Source of the DNA: Ectocarpus siliculosus
Taxonomy: Eukaryota > Sar > Phaeophyceae > Ectocarpales > Ectocarpaceae
Assembly (NCBI GenBank): GCA_000310025.1
Contig: FN648476.1
Location: 90,372 to 100,659 of the forward strand
Direction: 5' to 3'
Length of the DNA stretch: 10,288 nucleotides
Below are positions 8,069 through 10,288 of this stretch, one piece after another; the first letter of the stretch is position 1, and each line of letters begins with the position of its first letter. A model generated the notes under the pieces. The model did not search any database and had not been told where the DNA came from. It was given only the letters and a program-made list of their open reading frames with translations. The position numbers and the translations under genes were made by a program.

Positions 8069-8102
8069 CCGACAGGCCTGGTTCTCCGACAGGCCTGGTT
8101 CC
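8069..8102. repeat. 17-bp tandem duplication upstream of the mTERF start
   Basis: CCGACAGGCCTGGTTC occurs at 8069-8084 and again at 8086-8101, a 17-bp period with one difference at the last base of the unit. It lies 37-70 bp upstream of the first in-frame ATG of the mTERF gene, so it is probably in the 5' leader or core promoter. Confidence 0.85.
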
Positions 8103-8138
8103 GTTGAAGGAGAAGGGGCGCAGCGGTTGGCGACGCAA

Positions 8139-9986
8139 ATGTCGACCGGAAGGATGGCCGCGTGTGCTCTGACCGCGAGGGTTGCTTCCGGCTCCACCGT
8201 CGCCTCCGCCGCGGCCTCCGCGGGTGCGGTCGCCAGGACCGCCTCCAAGCGCCGGCCACGCTGTTGGTCCACGGCCGCCGCCGCGGCCGCCACGGACACG
8301 GCTAGGCGCAACGACATCACCGTCAACGGCATCGACGGCGGCGGCGGCGGCGGCGGCGGTGGGTTTCGTAGCCGTGGCAGTAGCGCTGGCGACGAACACC
8401 TCGAGGCCCTGCTGTCCCTGGTCCTAGCACAATCATCCGCTCAGGATAGAGAGGGGGCGGCGATCGGTCCTCCTCGCCCGGCGCTGGCGTGGACGACTCG
8501 AAACCGCAGCCTCAGCGGCGCTGGCTCGACTGCCGTCGCTGCCGCTGCCGCCGCCGCCGCCGCCGTTGCGAAGAAAGACCGGAGATCCCCGCCAGTTGTC
8601 GGAAACGTTGTCGGCGAACTCGCAGCAGCAGCAGCAGCAGCAGCAGCGGGAACAGCAACCGCCACAATTTCTGCCGCCGGCCCGACACGTCGCCCGTTGC
8701 GCCGCTCTCCGCCCGGCGGCGGCGGCGGCGGTAGGGGTGGCCGTCGCGGGGGAGGTGGCTTCGACCGCGGCGGCGGTGGCAAAGACCGGGGGTTGTCTAC
8801 CGATGACGGTGGCGGTGGGGGTAGTAGAAGTGGCGGCGACGGACTGAGGAGGGCCGGGGTAACCGAGAAGGAGAAGGCCGCCTTCGAGGGAAGCCGCTGG
8901 TTGCAGAAACGGCTCGGGCTCAGCGAGCAGCAGAGCGTCAAGATCGTGCTGGCGGCACCGCTTTCCTTCCAGTGCGAAGGCGGCGGCGCTTGTTCGGATT
9001 CTTCCGGCAACGCCGCCACCACCGCCGCGGTCCCCCTGGACGCAGCCCCGCTTGAGGTGCGTCTCAGCTGGCTTAAGCGCCGCCTCCACCTCAACAGGAG
9101 GGACGTACAGAAGGTCGTCCGCGGATTTCCCAGGATCTTCGCGGCGAACGTGGAGTCGGATCTCGAGCCCCGGCTGGCCTGGCTAAAGGCCCGGCTCGGG
9201 CTCAAACCCGCCGCCATCCGGAAGCTCGTCGTGTCGTTCCCGACGCTGTTCGGCAAGAGCGTCGAGGACGGCCTGGAGGCCAAGCTCTCGTGGCTGGAGT
9301 CGCGGCTGGGCATGGACAGCCGGGAGCTGTCCAAGATGGTGGTCAAGTACCCCACCCTGCTGAGCTACAGCGTGGAGGACAACCTGGAGCCGCGCATCCG
9401 GTGGCTGGAGGAGCGGCTGGGGCTCGACGACGATGCCGTTCGCAAGATGGTCCTCCAGTTCCCCGCAGTGTTCGGCTACAGCATCGAGGACAACCTCGAG
9501 CCGAAGATGTCCTGGCTGCAGGCTAACCTGGCCCTCGACCTCGAGGGGAGCCAGCGGCTGGTGCGGCTCGCCCCGCCCATCCTGGGCGCGAGCATCGACG
9601 ACAACCTCAGGCACAAGCTCTCCCGGCTGGAAGAGATCCTGGGCATGGGCCGCGAGGAAGTCGTGGCCGTGCTGATCCGGAAGCCGGCCCTCCTCGCGCT
9701 CGACGCAGATGGCAACATCGAGCCCAAGGTTCGCTTCTTCCTGGACGAGATGGGGGCCAGGCGGCGCGACGTCCGCCAGGCTCTGGAGGCCAACTCGAGC
9801 CTCCTCATGTACAGCCTGGACAAGCGGTGGCGGCCGAGGGTGGCCCACATGAGAAGCCTGAGGGTGCGGCCGGTGTTCTCGGCGCACTGGAGGGCGATGG
9901 CGACGAGGGGCGACGAGTCCTTCGGCGCGTGGCTGGAGGAGCAGCAGACGTTGCTGGGGAAGAGAGACGGGGTCGCGAAAGGATGA
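8139..9986 (+). CDS. mTERF-family organellar nucleic-acid-binding protein
   Basis: A 615-residue protein of the mitochondrial transcription termination factor (mTERF) family. These helical-repeat proteins bind organellar DNA or RNA and affect transcription termination, initiation or RNA processing. The N-terminus is Arg/Ala/Ser-rich and free of acidic residues for about 50 residues (MAACALTARVASGSTVASAA onward), as in a mitochondrial presequence. I see no signal peptide with the Phe-containing motif expected for import into a secondary plastid. Residues about 67-236 are low complexity: nine Gly, two Ala runs and long Gly/Arg tracts. A degenerate first unit begins at about 254 (W-L-Q-K-R-L-G-L) and holds a 20-residue insertion. 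Eight units of exactly 37 residues then start at 305, 342, 379, 416, 453, 490, 527 and 564. Each has a W-L-x-x-R-L-G-L-type first helix, and most carry a proline before a hydrophobic pair (FPRIF, FPTLF, YPTLL, FPAVF, KPALL). The start is the first in-frame ATG; the ATG at 8154 has a better Kozak context (A at -3, G at +4) and would give 610 residues. No intron is visible. Confidence 0.88.
   Translation: MSTGRMAACALTARVASGSTVASAAASAGAVARTASKRRPRCWSTAAAAAATDTARRNDITVNGIDGGGGGGGGGFRSRGSSAGDEHLEALLSLVLAQSSAQDREGAAIGPPRPALAWTTRNRSLSGAGSTAVAAAAAAAAAVAKKDRRSPPVVGNVVGELAAAAAAAAAGTATATISAAGPTRRPLRRSPPGGGGGGRGGRRGGGGFDRGGGGKDRGLSTDDGGGGGSRSGGDGLRRAGVTEKEKAAFEGSRWLQKRLGLSEQQSVKIVLAAPLSFQCEGGGACSDSSGNAATTAAVPLDAAPLEVRLSWLKRRLHLNRRDVQKVVRGFPRIFAANVESDLEPRLAWLKARLGLKPAAIRKLVVSFPTLFGKSVEDGLEAKLSWLESRLGMDSRELSKMVVKYPTLLSYSVEDNLEPRIRWLEERLGLDDDAVRKMVLQFPAVFGYSIEDNLEPKMSWLQANLALDLEGSQRLVRLAPPILGASIDDNLRHKLSRLEEILGMGREEVVAVLIRKPALLALDADGNIEPKVRFFLDEMGARRRDVRQALEANSSLLMYSLDKRWRPRVAHMRSLRVRPVFSAHWRAMATRGDESFGAWLEEQQTLLGKRDGVAKG
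8337..8363. repeat. GGC trinucleotide run encoding nine glycines
   Basis: Seven GGC codons followed by GGT and GGG give nine glycines at about residues 67-75 of the mTERF protein. The tract lies between the putative targeting presequence and the helical repeats, where length changes should be tolerated. Confidence 0.9.
8622..8645. repeat. (GCA)8 trinucleotide run encoding polyalanine
   Basis: Eight identical GCA codons encode alanine within the low-complexity N-terminal region of the mTERF protein. An adjacent alanine run just upstream (about 8533-8565) uses mixed GCC/GCT/GTT codons. The pure GCA tract therefore looks like a younger microsatellite expansion. Confidence 0.9.
9051..9938 (+). 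repeat. eight 111-bp coding units, exactly in phase
   Basis: The mTERF units begin at 9051, 9162, 9273, 9384, 9495, 9606, 9717 and 9828, each 111 bp apart with no insertion or deletion. The middle units share the junction sequence D-N/G-L-E-P/A-K/R and similar codons (CTCGAG, CTGGAG). This points to growth by tandem duplication, with the last two units more diverged. Confidence 0.85.
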
Positions 9987-10288
9987 TATAGATAGCGCAC
10001 CATGATAGACCGCACCGGTTTGATTGCTATCGCATGTTGCTTCGCGTTGTGTTTCGCTTGTGCGGACTGAAGCTTTTTGCTGCGGAAGTGGGACGGGGGG
10101 GGGGGGGGCCCCCCGGATGAAATAACGCCCCGGTTTGATTGGGCCCAGTTTGCTTGGGGCCGTGTTTTTTCTTCTTGCCCGGGCCGAGTCTTTTTGCGGC
10201 CCCCCCGGTTTTTATTGGACATATTTGGCTTGGTTTTGGGTTTTTTCGGGCCGGGGGGTTTCTTTTTGTCCCCCCCCCCCCCCCCCCG
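9987..10288. repeat. three degenerate copies of one sequence at the right end
   Basis: After the mTERF stop there is no gene. A segment starting CCGGTTTGATT at 10015 recurs, degraded, at 10130 (CCGGTTTGATTGGG) and again at 10205 (CCGGTTTTTATTGG). In all three, a CTTTTTG block follows at nearly the same distance (57-60 bases after the start). The copies are separated or ended by homopolymers: 14 G then 6 C at 10095-10114, and 18 C at 10270-10287. The differences are mostly runs of G, C or T replacing mixed sequence, which resembles poor base calling at a contig end; true tandem repeats are the alternative. The 3' untranslated region of the mTERF gene should lie here, but no clear polyadenylation signal is visible. 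Confidence 0.6.

Larger units (their letters stand above)
6384..8138. other. region upstream of the mTERF gene, no confident gene
   Basis: About 1.75 kb with mixed signals and no gene I can name. It contains an A-rich tract (6392-6408), a short frame with an excellent Kozak start at 6721, a 13-bp inverted repeat at 6812-6881, and a second hairpin GTGTGGC/GCCACAC at 6903-6921. A longer open frame at 7046-7693 begins with hydrophobic segments. The final 400 bp or so should hold the promoter and 5' leader of the mTERF gene, but no TATA box or other core element stands out there. Confidence 0.5.

Noticed and set aside
8034-8138. N-terminal extension of the mTERF frame upstream of 8139
   Set aside because: The frame is open from the stop at 8007-8009, but this part has no ATG, and a TTG start is unlikely for a eukaryotic nuclear gene. 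The basic presequence begins at the ATGs 8139 and 8154.
8441-9355. Minus-strand open frame of about 300 codons rich in Pro, Ala and Ser
   Set aside because: It is the antisense of the mTERF gene's GC-rich low-complexity region, where stop codons are rare on both strands. The + strand has the recognisable repeats.
9183-9887. Minus-strand open frame with a repeating pattern opposite the mTERF array
   Set aside because: The periodicity simply mirrors the 111-bp coding repeat; no independent protein signature.
9051-9938. CRISPR-like regular repeat array
   Set aside because: The 111-bp period is coding, with units in frame giving mTERF motifs; there are no short identical repeats with unique spacers.

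Overview
The window reads as a nuclear fragment from a photosynthetic stramenopile, most likely a brown alga. This is an inference from several traits. Two GC-rich coding blocks (an ankyrin-repeat protein and an mTERF-family protein) sit in long, less GC-rich sequence with no recognisable genes. Start codons have Kozak-like surroundings and no bacterial ribosome-binding sites. There is a long compound CT/CA microsatellite, and the proteins carry Ala/Gly homopolymer tracts. Nothing indicates a prokaryote, virus, plasmid or CRISPR locus. Both ends run into homopolymers (14 G at the left, 18 C at the right), so the window may be a complete small contig.

Layout. 1-2278: no recognisable gene; one notable alternative hairpin near 1490-1553. 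2279-2365: (CT)n(CA)n microsatellite about 230 bp upstream of the first gene. 2594-3571: ankyrin-repeat protein on the + strand, 325 aa, stopped by a TAA. The same frame stays open after that TAA and encodes what looks like the next ankyrin repeat, so the array appears cut by a nonsense codon; the frame finally closes at 4072. 4073-about 8138: mostly non-coding, with short repeats, inverted repeats, a TATA-like site at 6030 and a few doubtful small open frames (6204-6383, 6721-6990, 7046-7693). 8139-9986: mTERF-family protein on the + strand, about 615 aa, apparently intronless, with a basic N-terminal presequence, a long low-complexity region and eight 37-residue mTERF units in exact 111-bp register, preceded by one degenerate unit. 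9987-10288: three degenerate copies of a sequence of about 60-75 bp separated by homopolymers, probably a low-quality contig end.

The two genes share no evident pathway. The mTERF protein is expected to act on organellar nucleic acid, most likely in the mitochondrion. The ankyrin protein is expected to be a protein-binding scaffold of unknown partner. They lie about 4.6 kb apart and there is no sign of co-regulation. The best leads are the in-frame stop inside the ankyrin array, the perfectly phased mTERF array, and the triplicated degenerate sequence at the right end.
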